Shown here in pieces: positions 35,743 through 46,649 of a stretch of 64,000 bases of DNA (the stretch's first letter is position 1; every line of letters begins with the position of its first letter). The position numbers and the translations under genes were made by a program. The stretch spans positions 4,278,001 to 4,342,000 of the forward strand of contig JAPNXP010000004.1 in NCBI GenBank assembly GCA_028753945.1, read 5' to 3'. Below the pieces are notes generated by a model, which was given only the letters and a program-made list of their open reading frames with translations, had not been told where the DNA came from and did no database searches. Source of the stretch: Hexactinellida sp. DTS-2022. Its lineage: Eukaryota; Porifera; Hexactinellida.

Positions 35743-38700
35743 TCACTTTGTCTGAGGGGGATATTCGCGTTGTGGTGCTTCGTCCCATGTCACGTAATCT
35801 CCAAGATACTGTGGACGTCTCCGATCTCTTATTGGGTAACGTCTCGTTCCCATTTCTCCTCCACGATCCTCTGGGATCGTATCTAATTCCTCGTAGTCTC
35901 CACTCACTGTACTATCAACTGTACCTGCTCTATCACCTTCATTTTGAGTATAACTGTTAGGGGGGTCAGAGTTCTCTTCTCTTTGACCCATCAACGCCTG
36001 GGGTTCTGTCGTTTGGGTTGCAGGAGTTTGGAACGTAATTGGGATGGTTCCTTCGTATTGCTTGCAGTGATCCAAGTGTACCCACTTATCCCGGTGGGTC
36101 AGTCTGAGTTTCACGTCAGCTTCTCTCCGCGCGAGTACTTGATATGGTCCGTCGAACCTGGGAACTAGTGAATCCTCTCAAGCATTCCTCCTGAGAAGGA
36201 CCAGATCTCTACTTGAGACCTGTGATTCAGATTTTCCTTTGTTACACCTCTCCCTCGCTTTCCTGAAGTTTTGATCAGAATACTCCTTCGCAATCGAGTT
36301 GAGCTCTGCTTGCTTGCGTCTTAAGGATTCCAAGTATTCGCTGTGTGTATTACTTTCGCATTCCTGTAACTCATTGCACCATGCGTCGAGAGGGCTCAGA
36401 GGCTCACGACCATACGTTAACATGTGTGGAGAGACTCGAGTCGTACTATTCACCATTGCATTGCAGTGGAATGAAACTTCGGAGAGCAAGGATGGCCAAG
36501 AACCTCTATCTAATTGCCTGTCCTGCTGCAGGCAACGAATGAATTGCTTGACCATTCCGATATTTCTCTCTGACATCCCATCTGACTGAGGTCGGTAGGG
36601 TGTCGTTCTCCTCTTGTTTACACCGAGTGCATGGCAGAACGTTCTGAATGTTTCGCCGTCTACGTTCGGCCCCTGGTCACTCAATACCACCTTTGGGACA
36701 CCATGTCCTTTGTAAACCCAGGCTTCTTCAAAAGCTTTCACAATTGTCGCTGCTCGTTGGTCTTTCATCGGCTGGACCTCTATGTGTCTGCTGAACAGGT
36801 CAACTATCAACAGAAAGTAGCGATATCCATCCTCTGACCAGGGAAGCGTCCCGATATCGATGCCTACTGCGTACCCAGGTCTCCCTTCGTATCCACACAT
36901 TTCGCGAATCGGTTATTTGCCCTTATTGGAAGGTTTTGATTTGTGGCAAACTAAGCAATTCCGGCAGGACTTCTCTACGTCCCTAGCCATCCCGACCCAG
37001 AAAAAATTCTTCCGCAGTGATTGTAATGTGCCGGCTTTTCCGAAATGGTGCTGTGAGTGTACCTGTTCAATTACCTCGCATTTTATCTGTTTCGGTACCA
37101 CTATCCTGTCCTGGAAGAAGAGTTTCCCTTGTACCACTTTAAGACGTTCTCCTACTTTCCTGAGACCCCCAGTTATTACCCTTTCACTTGATCTCAGTTG
37201 TCTGAGTACGTCCTCGATAACTGGATCCCTTGATTGTCCTTCTGCAATCTTGGCCGGGAGACTTTGTGTGGATTCCGTCACGTAGATTTTGTCCTCAAAG
37301 GCATTTCTGAATTAACCTCCTCATCGAATTTGGCTTCTAGATTCCGACTGAGGTAGTCTGCCACGATATTTTCCCTCCCAGGGCGTACGGCAATAACTAG
37401 GGGTATTCCTTGAAGCTCCATTAACCACCTGGCGAATGTAGGTTTGGGGTCTTTTTGATTTTGGAGCCATCTCAAGGGAGAATGATCGGTGTGCACTACT
37501 ACCCTCTCAGCACCTTTCAAATAAACACTCCATTTGCGAGTTGCCGCAATTACTGCCCACGTCTCTAGTTGCCCGGCCGAATAATTCTTCTGGCTGGGGC
37601 TAAGTGCGGATGAGTAGTACTCGAGGGGTCTCACTTTCTGAGTTGCTTCGTCCATCTGTCCAAGCACTGCCCCTATTCCCGTTCCACAAGCGTCTGTCTC
37701 AATATGGAAAGCCTGTCTCCAGTCTGGGAAGGCCAATGTGACCGGGTCCCCAGATAACACCCGGCGTAGATGTTGGAATGCCTCCTCGCATCCAGCGTCC
37801 CAATCCCATTTTACACCTTTACGCGTGAGAGAATATAACGGCCCAGCTATACTAGCAATGTTCTGGATGTAGCAACGATAGTAGTTCACCGTGCCGAGGA
37901 AGCGTTGCAATTGGGAAACTGTTTGCGGCCTAGAGAAGTTTCGCACTCTTTCTACATAGCCATTCAGTGGGCTTCTCCCCCCTCGTGATAGCCAGTGCCC
38001 TAGGAATTCAACGGATTCGAAGCCTAGCTGGCACTTGTCCATCCTCAGTTGCAGCCCCGCCTCGTCCAACCTCTCGAACACCCGAGTAAGGTGGTCAAGA
38101 TGTTCCGTAAATGTTTGTGAATACACCAAAATGTCATCCACGTACTCTCTACGTTGTTAAGCCCGTTTAATGCTTGGTCCATTACCCTCTGAAAAGTAGC
38201 CTGGCTGTTGCAAAGTCCAAATGGCATAGCCAACATCTCAAACAACCCACGTGGTGTGTGGAACGCTGTCTTTTCTGTGTCTTTTGGGCGAATTGGAATA
38301 GTCCAGTAAGCAGAAGCTATATCTAACTTGGAGAAATAGTGACTCCCGCGAAGCTTATCAAATATGCTTTGTGGATTCGGTAAGCTGTATTCATCCCTTT
38401 TAGTAATCTTATTCAGACGTCTGTAATCCACTGCGAACCGCAGGCTACCGTCCTTCTTTCTAACAAGGACCACGTCTGAAGCCCAAGGCGACGAGCTGGG
38501 TTTCACTATCGGTGGGCGAGCTGCTAGCATATCCTCTAATTGTCTGTTTATCTCCTCTTCCCACTTCGGGGGAACTCTTCTCGGGCGGCTCTTCTGAGGT
38601 AACGCGTCCCCAGTCACAATAGCGTGATAAGTTGATAGCTTGGTACGTGACGGTTTCTTGTGATTCAGTGCAAATCCATGATGGAACTTCTCGATAATTT

Positions 38701-40093
38701 TCTCGAGCTTAGACTGCTTAGAGTGTTCCTCACGCGGTAACTTTTGATTAATCAGATTGGGATGCTTTCTTCTGCTAGGATTTTCAACTTCTTCGTCTTG
38801 CTTTGCTACTTGAGCCCTGGCCAGCGGAGTTCCGCCACATATCTCTGTCTCATAGGACTCCCAAGTATCCCCAATCTTGATCCTGCTATTCTGAAAGTCG
38901 AATGAAACCGTACCCAGCTTTTGCATTAGCTGACGGCCGAGAAGCACCGTGGGTTCTTCAGTGTCGAGTACCTGTATTTTCTGCACTACCGGTCTGTGCG
39001 AACCAACTTTTACCTTGGCCATCATGTACCCCAAGACCTGCACGGGACTGTTGCACAGCCCATACACCTTACTAGGCTCGTGTTCTATTATTTGAGTTAG
39101 GTTCAGTCTCTCTACTGTACCCCTGTCAATTACACAAGGTGTTGCTCCAGTATCCAACATTGCTGCTACTTCCTTACCTTGGATTCGTACTATGAGCGTG
39201 ACTGCGTTCTCACTAGTTGACACTTGGTAAACGTTTCCCCTGTCTATCACCGACTTCTTTCCGTAGCTTAAATTCCTCTTGGATGGACAGTAGCTGGTGC
39301 GGTGTCCGCTCTGCTTGCATACTGCGCATCTTTTGTGTGGACATTCACGTATGAAATGGCCAGGTTGACCGCAGCCGAAGCACTTCCGTTCTGAGGGCGT
39401 TGCCTTCTTACTCTTCGGAAACCTAGTATCTGATCCGCGTACGCGAACCGTTTGGACCGTATCCTCATCATCTTCGCTTGACACTGCGCTCTGGTCAGCG
39501 CCCGACGTTACTTCGATAGTCTTCGCGTAACACACCTTGGGGGAGTTCACACCGCGCCATCCTTTGTCGAGAGGTATCCCTTTACTCTGCAGCACTTGCC
39601 GAATCTCCGCTGCGAATTTGACAGCCCCGTCCTCAGAGAGGTCTGCTATTTGCGGAGTTACCCATTCTTTGAGTTTCGGCTGCACTTCTTGAGGAAGTTG
39701 AGTTACCATAAATCTGCAAGCTTGTTTGGGGGTGATCTGTGCTATCTTTGCCTCTTCTAAGTACCTCGCGAAGAAATCCATAGCGGTTTCACCAGGTGGC
39801 CACGTCATGAGTCGGAATCTCTCAGTGGCAGCAAATTCGTCTGCTTTGGGGTCTAGTCGCTCTATTAGGTATTCGAACGCGGCTTGGAGTGATTCTGTTT
39901 CTAGTGCACCTATTACCACTTTGCACTCCATTTTCCCTCGATTGATAAAAGCTGGCAGTAGTCTGATCGCTGCTTTGGCACCTCCTTCCCCCTGTATTAT
40001 GGTGGATACCGCCGCTTCGAAATGTGGTCGCCACGAGGTAATTGTCTGTCCTTCACGCAACGGTGGAATTCCAATGGAGATCGGCGTTGCCAT
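35743..40093 (-). pseudogene. gypsy gag-pol
   Basis: The order from 40093 downward is a gag-like region, two CCHC knuckles (CFGCGQPGHFIREC and CAVCKQSGHRTSYC, near residues 237-270), an aspartic protease with LDTGA (near 313), and an RT ending in a YVDD motif. Then come RNase H (HIETDACGTGIGAVLG), an integrase HHCC zinc finger (ending CLVCHKSKP) and a DDE core (VGIDIGTLPW, VVLSDQGPN, a final Glu in GMSERN). Lesions: a frameshift just before YVDD (about 38150), a frameshift near 37300, an in-frame TAA at 36913-36915, a TGA near 36176 and a frameshift near 36122. Gag and pol look fused in one frame at the start. The copy cannot make a full polyprotein. Confidence 0.9.
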
Positions 40094-40117
40094 TTTGTCT
40101 GATAGTATTTGTATTTA
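40094..40117 (-). other. gypsy primer-binding region and leader (24 nt)
   Basis: Only 24 nt separate the 5' LTR from the gag ATG. The sequence AATACAAATAC starts two nt after the LTR. It does not resemble the usual TGG-starting tRNA-complementary site, but is perfectly complementary to GTATTTGTATT inside the LTR (minus strand, 40166-40156). Confidence 0.5.
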
Positions 40118-40267
40118 TGTTGAGAACTTGTAAACAAATGAATAATAAGTTGATTAATACAAATACAAATAAATATAGACATTAGTGAAGTCTAACTAAA
40201 CACACAATAACTAGTGCGAGCTAAGAGCAACTACTAAGGTTGGTTAACAATCGACTAAACTATAACA
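40118..40267 (-). repeat. gypsy 5' LTR
   Basis: 150-bp LTR with TG...CA ends in minus orientation, followed by the CTAC target duplication. Confidence 0.95.
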
Positions 40268-40271
40268 CTAC

Positions 40272-40427
40272 AACTCTCGTGAGAATACTCACTTCAAACC
40301 GAACCAGTTTTTTCGGAGGGGCTCCACAGGAGGCACGGGCTTCAGTGGAGCCGATCAGAGGAAATCCCGAGTATCATACCCCAGAAGGCCATACAGGGGC
40401 AACACCTCTGGCAACTACAGGCACTAA
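40272..40427 (+). pseudogene. DIRS gag, C-terminal segment
   Basis: It continues in frame from 35573 across the gypsy target site (NSRENTHFKPNQFFRRG ... YPRRPYRGNTSGNYRH) to a TAA at 40425-40427. The Arg/Gly-rich tail suits an RNA-binding gag C-terminus. Confidence 0.7.
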
Positions 40428-40449
40428 TCCCTCTAAGCCTGCTCGACTT

Positions 40450-41313
40450 AATGTCGCCTCCGCCCGTCGAACCACCAATGACGGGACTTATGCCCTATTT
40501 CTACCACAACTGGATTCTAATATCCCCAGGGACCAACATCTTGGCATACGTAGAGGGCCTTATTCTACCCCTAGCATCAGTACCGACTATGGCACTGCGA
40601 ACAATAAACTTCCAAAGGAACAAACTGGTCCTTGTATGCCAGGAAATAGAGAGGCTACTCACTATAAAAGCCATTCAAGGCACACAAAACCTAGGGTTCA
40701 CAAGCCCGATTTTCTTACGCAAAAAATCTTCAGGCCATTGGAGGTTAATCCTGAACCTCAAACTCCTCAACAAATATCTTTCCCCTCCACACTTCAAATA
40801 GAAGGCATTCAGTGTGTCCGAAACATAATCATACAGGGAGACTATATGACCAAAATAGACCTAAATATGCTTACCTGACAGTTGCTGTCCATACGGACTC
40901 CCGCAAATACCTCCAGTTCGAATGGGACACGTACTGTATCAATAAACAACAATGCCCTTCAGACTGAGCATCGCACCCTTTGTCTTTACCAAGATCATGA
41001 AACGCCCGGTTGCAATCCTCCGGGGCTGGGGTGTGCGACTACTCGTATACCTGGACGACATGTTAATAATTGCTCACGGTCCGAATACAACCGCTCTACA
41101 TACGCACTGGGTAATCAAAATGCTCTCACAACTGGGTTTCATTGTCAATCGGGAGAAATCGATATTAACCCCGAATCAGGTCATGGAGTTTCTAGGCTTT
41201 ACAGTCAACACAATCACCATGACATTCCAACTAGCACTGTCGACACTAACAACCATCAACACGAGATGCAGAGCTATGATACGCAATCCTACGTGCACGG
41301 CTCGCCAGTTAGC
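40450..41313 (+). pseudogene. DIRS reverse transcriptase, N-terminal and catalytic part
   Basis: MSPPPVEPPMTGLMP... and TSPIFLRKKSSGHWRLILNL precede a TAG near 40799. A frameshift near 40865 leads into TVAVHTDSRKYLQFEWD, and another leads into MPFRLSIAPFVFTKIMK and the catalytic VYLDDMLIIA (about 41046-41075). LGFIVNREKS and FLGFTVN follow. The order and motifs are those of DIRS-group RTs. It is cut at 41314 by the integrase-type transposon and resumes at 45812. Confidence 0.88.
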
Positions 41314-41319
41314 AGCCCT
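41314..41319 (+). other. Target site duplication, left copy
   Basis: AGCCCT, repeated at 45806-45811 on the other side of the transposon. Confidence 0.9.
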
Positions 41320-41637
41320 GTTGCATGGGAAATTGACTCCCCCCTTCATATGAACCATGGATACTGTATAGGGGAGTCATTTTCCCATGGGAGTCATTTC
41401 CCCATATAAGATCCGTGGAAATATGACTCCCCCCAATTGATTTCAGGATCGTCATCACATTGTATACTTACCTTATCTAACACATATTACACTATTATTT
41501 CTTTGATAAGTATGCAGTAATGTGTAAAATGAAAATGACTTGATCAAAGGCAAGAGGCATAGTAAGTATTATCACTACTAATCTTGATAATAATTATTTA
41601 GATTATTACTTCTGTCTATGTTGTTACTTCTTATATT
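41320..41637 (+). repeat. Left terminal inverted repeat (318 bp)
   Basis: It starts GTTGCATGGGAAATTGACTC. Short palindromes (GGGAGTCATTT, ATGACTCCCC) lie within the first 120 bp. It matches 45489-45805 inverted with one indel. Confidence 0.95.
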
Positions 41638-41696
41638 TATTGCCCACTATGATAAAAGCAATCTAGTAACGTTTCTCTATACAATTGAATAATTCA

Positions 41697-44600
41697 ATGG
41701 ATCCTGTTGAATACCAAGAAATATGTGATTTTTTACTTCACAAAAAATACCCCGAACATTCTGTTCACAACAAAGGGTTGAAGAAAAATTTTAGACGGAA
41801 AGTGATGAAATTTCGTGTAAATGAGGAGAACACACTCTATCAAGTGAGTTGTTAATCAATCTTTTTGATAAATTGTGTTATTTTTGGTATTTCTATATTT
41901 ATAGAAATTGCAGGTTCCAGCTGGAAATGAAGTTTTTCTAGAATGTCCCTCAAAATTAAAAGTCCAGGATATCCTCAAGTTATACCATGACACACACCAT
42001 CCTGGTATCAACGCTACGCTTAGTAATATACGAAGGGAATACTACTGGACAGGGATGTTTAAGCAAGTAAAAAATTATGTAAGTACGTATTTATGAATGT
42101 ATAATAAGCTTTTTCCCTTGTCTATTCGAAATTCTAATTCATTGAATAAATTAGGTACCACTATATGTATCTCTAACTACTATATGATGGAGAATTTATT
42201 ACCGTTCTAGGTTAACAGTTGTGACATCTGCCAGAAGACAGCGGCATTAAACACCAATCAAAATCGCCTTCTCCAACCTATTCCGCCCCCCGAGGGACCC
42301 TGGCAGCATATTGGTGTTGACTTAGTTTGTAACTTGCCACTTAGTAGAGATGGTTATTTGCATATGTTGGTAGCAGTTTGCTACCTGTCTAAATTCGTAG
42401 TTGCAAGGCCACTTAAATCAAAGCGATCTTGTGAAGTCATCGACCAACTTCGTAACATATACTTCACTTTTGGAACCCCAAAAATCATACAACATGATAA
42501 AGGTCCTGAGTTTCAGAGTAAGGTCAGTATGCAACGTCTTTCGTGATGTAATATTTGCTATTCTATATAACTACAAGATAACTCGCTAGGAATTCCAGTT
42601 ATATCATAAGAGTCTGAAGATAGACAACCGTTCAACAGCTGCATATCACCCACAAAGCAACGGCCTTGTGGAAGCTCATAATAAAATCTTGAAGAGGTGA
42701 TTTTCTTGATTCATATAATAATTTTATAAAACTATATCTCAACGTATTTACTTTAGTTGCTTGTTAACAAATCATTCTTATATATTTCTAATTCATTTAG
42801 CAAGATTGATAAATTGCGCGAAAACTCTGACATCGAATGGCCTAATAAATTACACGAGGCATGCTTAGCAGCAAACACACACTTCAAAAGAGCACTCAAG
42901 ACAACTCCCTTCAAATTGATGTTTGGTCGTGACTTCAATCCAGCATATTTGTTTCGTGCTAACAATATCGAGTTTGAAGAGGAACCTACAAATGATGATA
43001 TCTCTATTGAACCCGACACAAACGAGAGCAGTTATGATCCTCCTGTTAATTCAAACGAGTGGATAGATTATATTGATTCCTGTCGGAGTGCTGACTATCA
43101 ACTTGCCCGTAGTAACATCCGACAAGACCAAGCTCGTCAGAAGCTAATCTTTGATGCAAAGGTCCAGCGTAACAGGTGTGAATTATATTGATTAAGCTAG
43201 TGATTGATTGCAACATACGAAACAATGAACCTGGCTTGTCCTGGCTATTACACGGATCCGATACAGGGGCGGCGCAAGCGATCAGGCCAGTAAAGCCACT
43301 AATGTACTGTTTCGCTGCCCATGCGGTACATTGCTTAAAGAGCAATGGTAACCAGGCTATACCTAGGTTTAATTCAGTAATCATTGTCCTTTAGATCAAA
43401 CATCGAGAAATCCGACCAAGTACTTATTCGCAATAATTATATAGGCAAGGACAAGAAACTACCTGGGACAAAGACACAACCGAAGTATTTTGGACCTTAT
43501 GAAGTAGAGAACGTAACGAAAGGTCACGTTGTTGTTTCTAAGTTGGAAAAGTCCAAAAAGGTTCCTTTCCACCTAACCAAAAAATATTTACAACGCATCT
43601 CACAGGTATCAATACCATTAATTAATATTTATTTGGTTTTTTTTAATATTTTAATGTTTGTTGACATTCAATGAAACACTTGTACTATACGAGCTTTGGG
43701 AACGAGTAAAACGCTTATATTAATTATAATGATATCTTATTTTTCTATGCATGAGTAAAATTATTTTTCTTATCTACAGACAGATGAAGTTTCAATAACA
43801 AATAAAACACCAAGGAAAAGGACCCGTATTACTTCCAAAATGCCTCCGAAACAACCAAAGGTTGTTAATGCTAATAAATTTTCTTGGATTCTCATTTTTT
43901 AAGTTTGAATATCATTCTATAATTAAGTTGAGAACGTTTCAAACATCGTCTTCCATTGAGCATTCTAATTTCAGGGATGAGGAATTCACCGACTACCACC
44001 CTAGAACCGAATGTAAGTATATTGTAACAACCACTACTATTGCATAAGCGAATTTATTATGCGCTTTTGCTGTTTAAATGTAAATTGCATACATTTACTT
44101 TATCTGAATCACATTTTGTTTCCCAGGTGGAGACTGTAGCGGTAATATTGGTGCAATGGTCGAAATTTTAGAAGCTCCACTCAATCCACATGGTTCAGAA
44201 GTTGAAGATGAAATTCTAAATAATTTGAAGCCTAAACTTATGCAAGCACTAAAAGAGAAATCATATTTATCTGAATTACATAAAGTACTTGATGAAAAAT
44301 CAAAGTGCACTCGGTTTATAGATATTATCGCACTCCATCCAAGTACTTCAGTACACTATTCAGTCAAAGAAAAAGTCGCCTGCTTAGTTTCAGAATGGTA
44401 TAATGAATATCTCGATACCCAGCTTATAGAAATCAACGATACGCACAAACGAGACTACCCATTAACAGTCCTACTGCCGGTAGTCCTAGAGTGCATTTCT
44501 AATTCAGAAATAGTCGCCATTAAGTCTGATAATGAAGAAACGAGTGATCATGAGTTAATCACAAATCCAGATGCATTTCAAGGATGCAGTTATAGTTTCA

Positions 44601-45421
44601 ATTCCGACATGGAAAACTTATGTCCTAAGTGGAAAGGTGAATACAATAATATATTGCACCTAAATACCTGCTCTATTGACAATATAATTTCATTGATTAG
44701 TTTATACCGAGAAATGATAGAGAAAGCAGGAAAAATCACAGGAATTTCGCTAAATCCGGAATCCCAACATTTTATCTCACTAATACATCGTTGCCAGTTT
44801 GACGAACTTCGTGACTACATCGCCAGATTGGCAAGCATTTTGGTGACCTATGACGTAATTGTGCCAAAATATGATTTTTTTGGGTCCGAATCAAGAATTA
44901 TCAATATCCTACGGGAATTAGATATTTCTAATGATCTCTATTCTGTTATACTTCAATGCTACAGTTGTTGTACAACTTTCACCACTGTAACACAGATAGG
45001 AAGTATTAGCTTTGTTGCTTCTACTTTACAAGAATCCATTAATAATAAGATGAGACCTAAGAAATGTAACAAATGTCAGTCAGCTGGATCAAATTTAGAA
45101 ATACTCTCAGGAGCTTTCAATGCTATACCTTCCGTATTAATTGTGGAACTTGGTCATCTTACTGAAACTAGCTGTACACTTCAACCCAACGATATAGATG
45201 AATTGATATATATTCCTGATAGTACTAGAAGTCTCGCTTACAAACTAGCCGGATTCACGTTATCTTTGGGCAATCACTTCTACATGATAGTGAATCTGAA
45301 TGACATTTGGTACAAATATGACGACATGTTTTTACCTAAACTAAAAGAATATTCAAAGCACACAAGTTTAGGAAAGTTGAACTCAGTACTTTACGTTTTA
45401 CATGAAAAACTAATTCTCTAG
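41697..45421 (+). CDS. Integrase-USP fusion transposase (nine exons)
   Basis: Phase-consistent exons: 41697-41843, 41905-42078, 42211-42522, 42599-42696, 42801-43175, 43395-43605, 43780-43860, 43982-44012 and 44127-45421. The start of exon 8 is ambiguous by a few bases. Exons 2-3 encode an HHCC zinc finger (YHDTHHPG ... SCDICQK). Exon 3 gives the first two catalytic Asp residues (GVDLVCN, QHDKGPEF). Exon 4 gives the Glu (HPQSNGLVEAHN). Exons 5-6 complete an integrase C-terminal region (PKYFGPYEVENV). The last exon encodes a papain-fold protease like USP/USPL1: the Cys box NTCSIDN (Cys codon 44669-44671), two CxxC-type zinc pairs (CYSC, CNKC), then GNHFYMIVNLNDIWYKYDD with the His codon at 45275-45277. 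No stop or frameshift is seen. The integrase would insert the element. The protease may remove ubiquitin or a ubiquitin-like tag, which is inference. Confidence 0.88.
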
Positions 45422-45488
45422 TATGCATTTTTTAACTAATTTTGGGAAATGAAACTTCGAGTCAACAGTTACTAATAGTCTTAGTTAG

Positions 45489-45805
45489 AATATAAGAAGT
45501 AACAACATAGACAGAAGTAATAATCTAAATAATTATTATCAAGATTAGTAGTGATAATACTTACTATGCCTCTTGCCTTTGATCAAGTCATTTTCATTTT
45601 ACACATTACTGCATACTTATCAAAGAAATAATAGTGTAATATGTGTTAGATAAGGTAAGTATACAATGTGATGACGATCCTGAAATCAATTGGGGGAGTC
45701 ATATTTCCACGGATCTTATATGGGGAAATGACTCCCATGGGAAAATGACTCCCCTATACAGTATCCATGGTTCATATGAAGGGGGGAGTCAATTTCCCAT
45801 GCAAC
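45489..45805 (-). repeat. Right terminal inverted repeat (317 bp)
   Basis: It matches the left repeat inverted, with five instead of six C in one run. It is followed by AGCCCT at 45806-45811. Confidence 0.95.
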
Positions 45806-45811
45806 AGCCCT

Positions 45812-46640
45812 ACTAGGTCTACTGAGTTTTTCGAAAACTGACATCAGTCCAGCACCTATATTCTACCGATCAATTCAATTCGAGCTCATACGAGCCCTCC
45901 ACGCCTCCGGAGGCAATTACAATCAGTCGATTACGCTGGGACCTCAGGCCCTATTAGACTTGAAATGGTGGACATCCAGTTCAACAGCTTGGAATGTGTC
46001 TCCTATCCTGAAACGGAATATCGACAATACTATGCAAACCGACGCATCCCTCACTGGATGGGGAGTATGCAGGGAGCAGAAAGCGTCAGGACCCTGGTCA
46101 CAGAAAGAGAAACAGCTCCACATAAACGCTCTAGAGCTGAAAGCTATAATGTTTGGGATCACCCTGTTCTCCAAACCCAACACACACGTACTAATTCAGA
46201 CCGACAATCGCGCTGCAATCCGTTACATAAACAAGCTGGGAGGCACCCACTCCCAGTAGCGGATTTACAATAGGGCTGCTCGGGCTAAAGCCCTAGGCCC
46301 ACTTCATTCCTAGGCCCACAACACCCTAAATCCGGCACTGCCCACTCCCAAGCCCTCTGCAGCCTATCCCTCCAACTACACAAGTTTGCGATGTCCAACA
46401 ATGTCACTCTAACTGCAGAGCACCTACCTGCTGGGGTATAAAACATAGAGGCGGACAAACTATCCCGCCTCCCAAACCAGGATTGGAGCGACTGGCAACT
46501 GTTGCCCGAGATATTCAGGTGGACTTTACAGCAGGTGAAGCTAGAACCGGAGATGGACCTATTTGCCTCTCGACTGAATACCCAGCTTCCCAGGTTTATG
46601 AGCTGGAGACCAGAACCGGAGCAGTAGCAGTGAACGATTT
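45812..46640 (+). pseudogene. DIRS RT end and RNase H
   Basis: The RT frame continues across the removed transposon (GLLSFSKTDISPAPIFYRSI). RNase H follows with acidic residues in QTDASLTGWGV, ALELKAIM and QTDNRAAIRYIN. The 87-bp MITE at 46254 interrupts it, after which ADKLSRLPNQDW...MDLFASRLNTQLP is read. A TAG lies near 46440. Confidence 0.85.
46254..46340. mobile_element. hAT-type MITE, 87 bp
   Basis: Ends CAGTAGCGGATTTA and TAAATCCGGCACTG lie between perfect 8-bp copies of CCCACTCC (46246-46253 and 46341-46348). It disrupts the DIRS RNase H. Confidence 0.9.
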
Positions 46641-46649
46641 TGTCCACAG

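Larger units (their letters stand above)
35574..40267 (-). mobile_element. Ty3/gypsy LTR retrotransposon (degraded)
   Basis: 150-bp LTRs (TGTTATAG...CTCAACA on the minus strand) bound a 4.69-kb element with gag, protease, RT, RNase H and integrase on the minus strand. The target duplication CTAC lies at 35570-35573 and 40268-40271. The LTRs differ at two positions, so insertion was fairly recent. The coding region nevertheless has several stops and frameshifts. Confidence 0.93.
41320..45805 (+). mobile_element. Integrase-type (Ginger-like) DNA transposon carrying a USP-like protease
   Basis: A 4486-bp element with inverted terminal repeats of 318 and 317 bp that differ by one base in a C run, flanked by perfect 6-bp duplications AGCCCT. 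It holds one gene that fuses a retroviral-type integrase to a cysteine protease of the ubiquitin-specific-protease fold. There are no LTRs, RT or DNA polymerase. This fits the Ginger type of cut-and-paste elements, whose transposases derive from gypsy-like integrases. The 6-bp duplication and the protease type should be compared with known Ginger families. The near-identity of the ends indicates recent movement. Confidence 0.9.

Noticed and set aside
41697-43175. Integrase as part of a second gypsy retrotransposon
   Set aside because: No LTR, RT or protease is linked to it, it is spliced, and long terminal inverted repeats with a target duplication bound it.
41320-45805. Maverick/Polinton element
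   Set aside because: The 6-bp duplication and integrase fit, but at 4.5 kb there is no DNA polymerase B, packaging ATPase or capsid gene, and no room for them.
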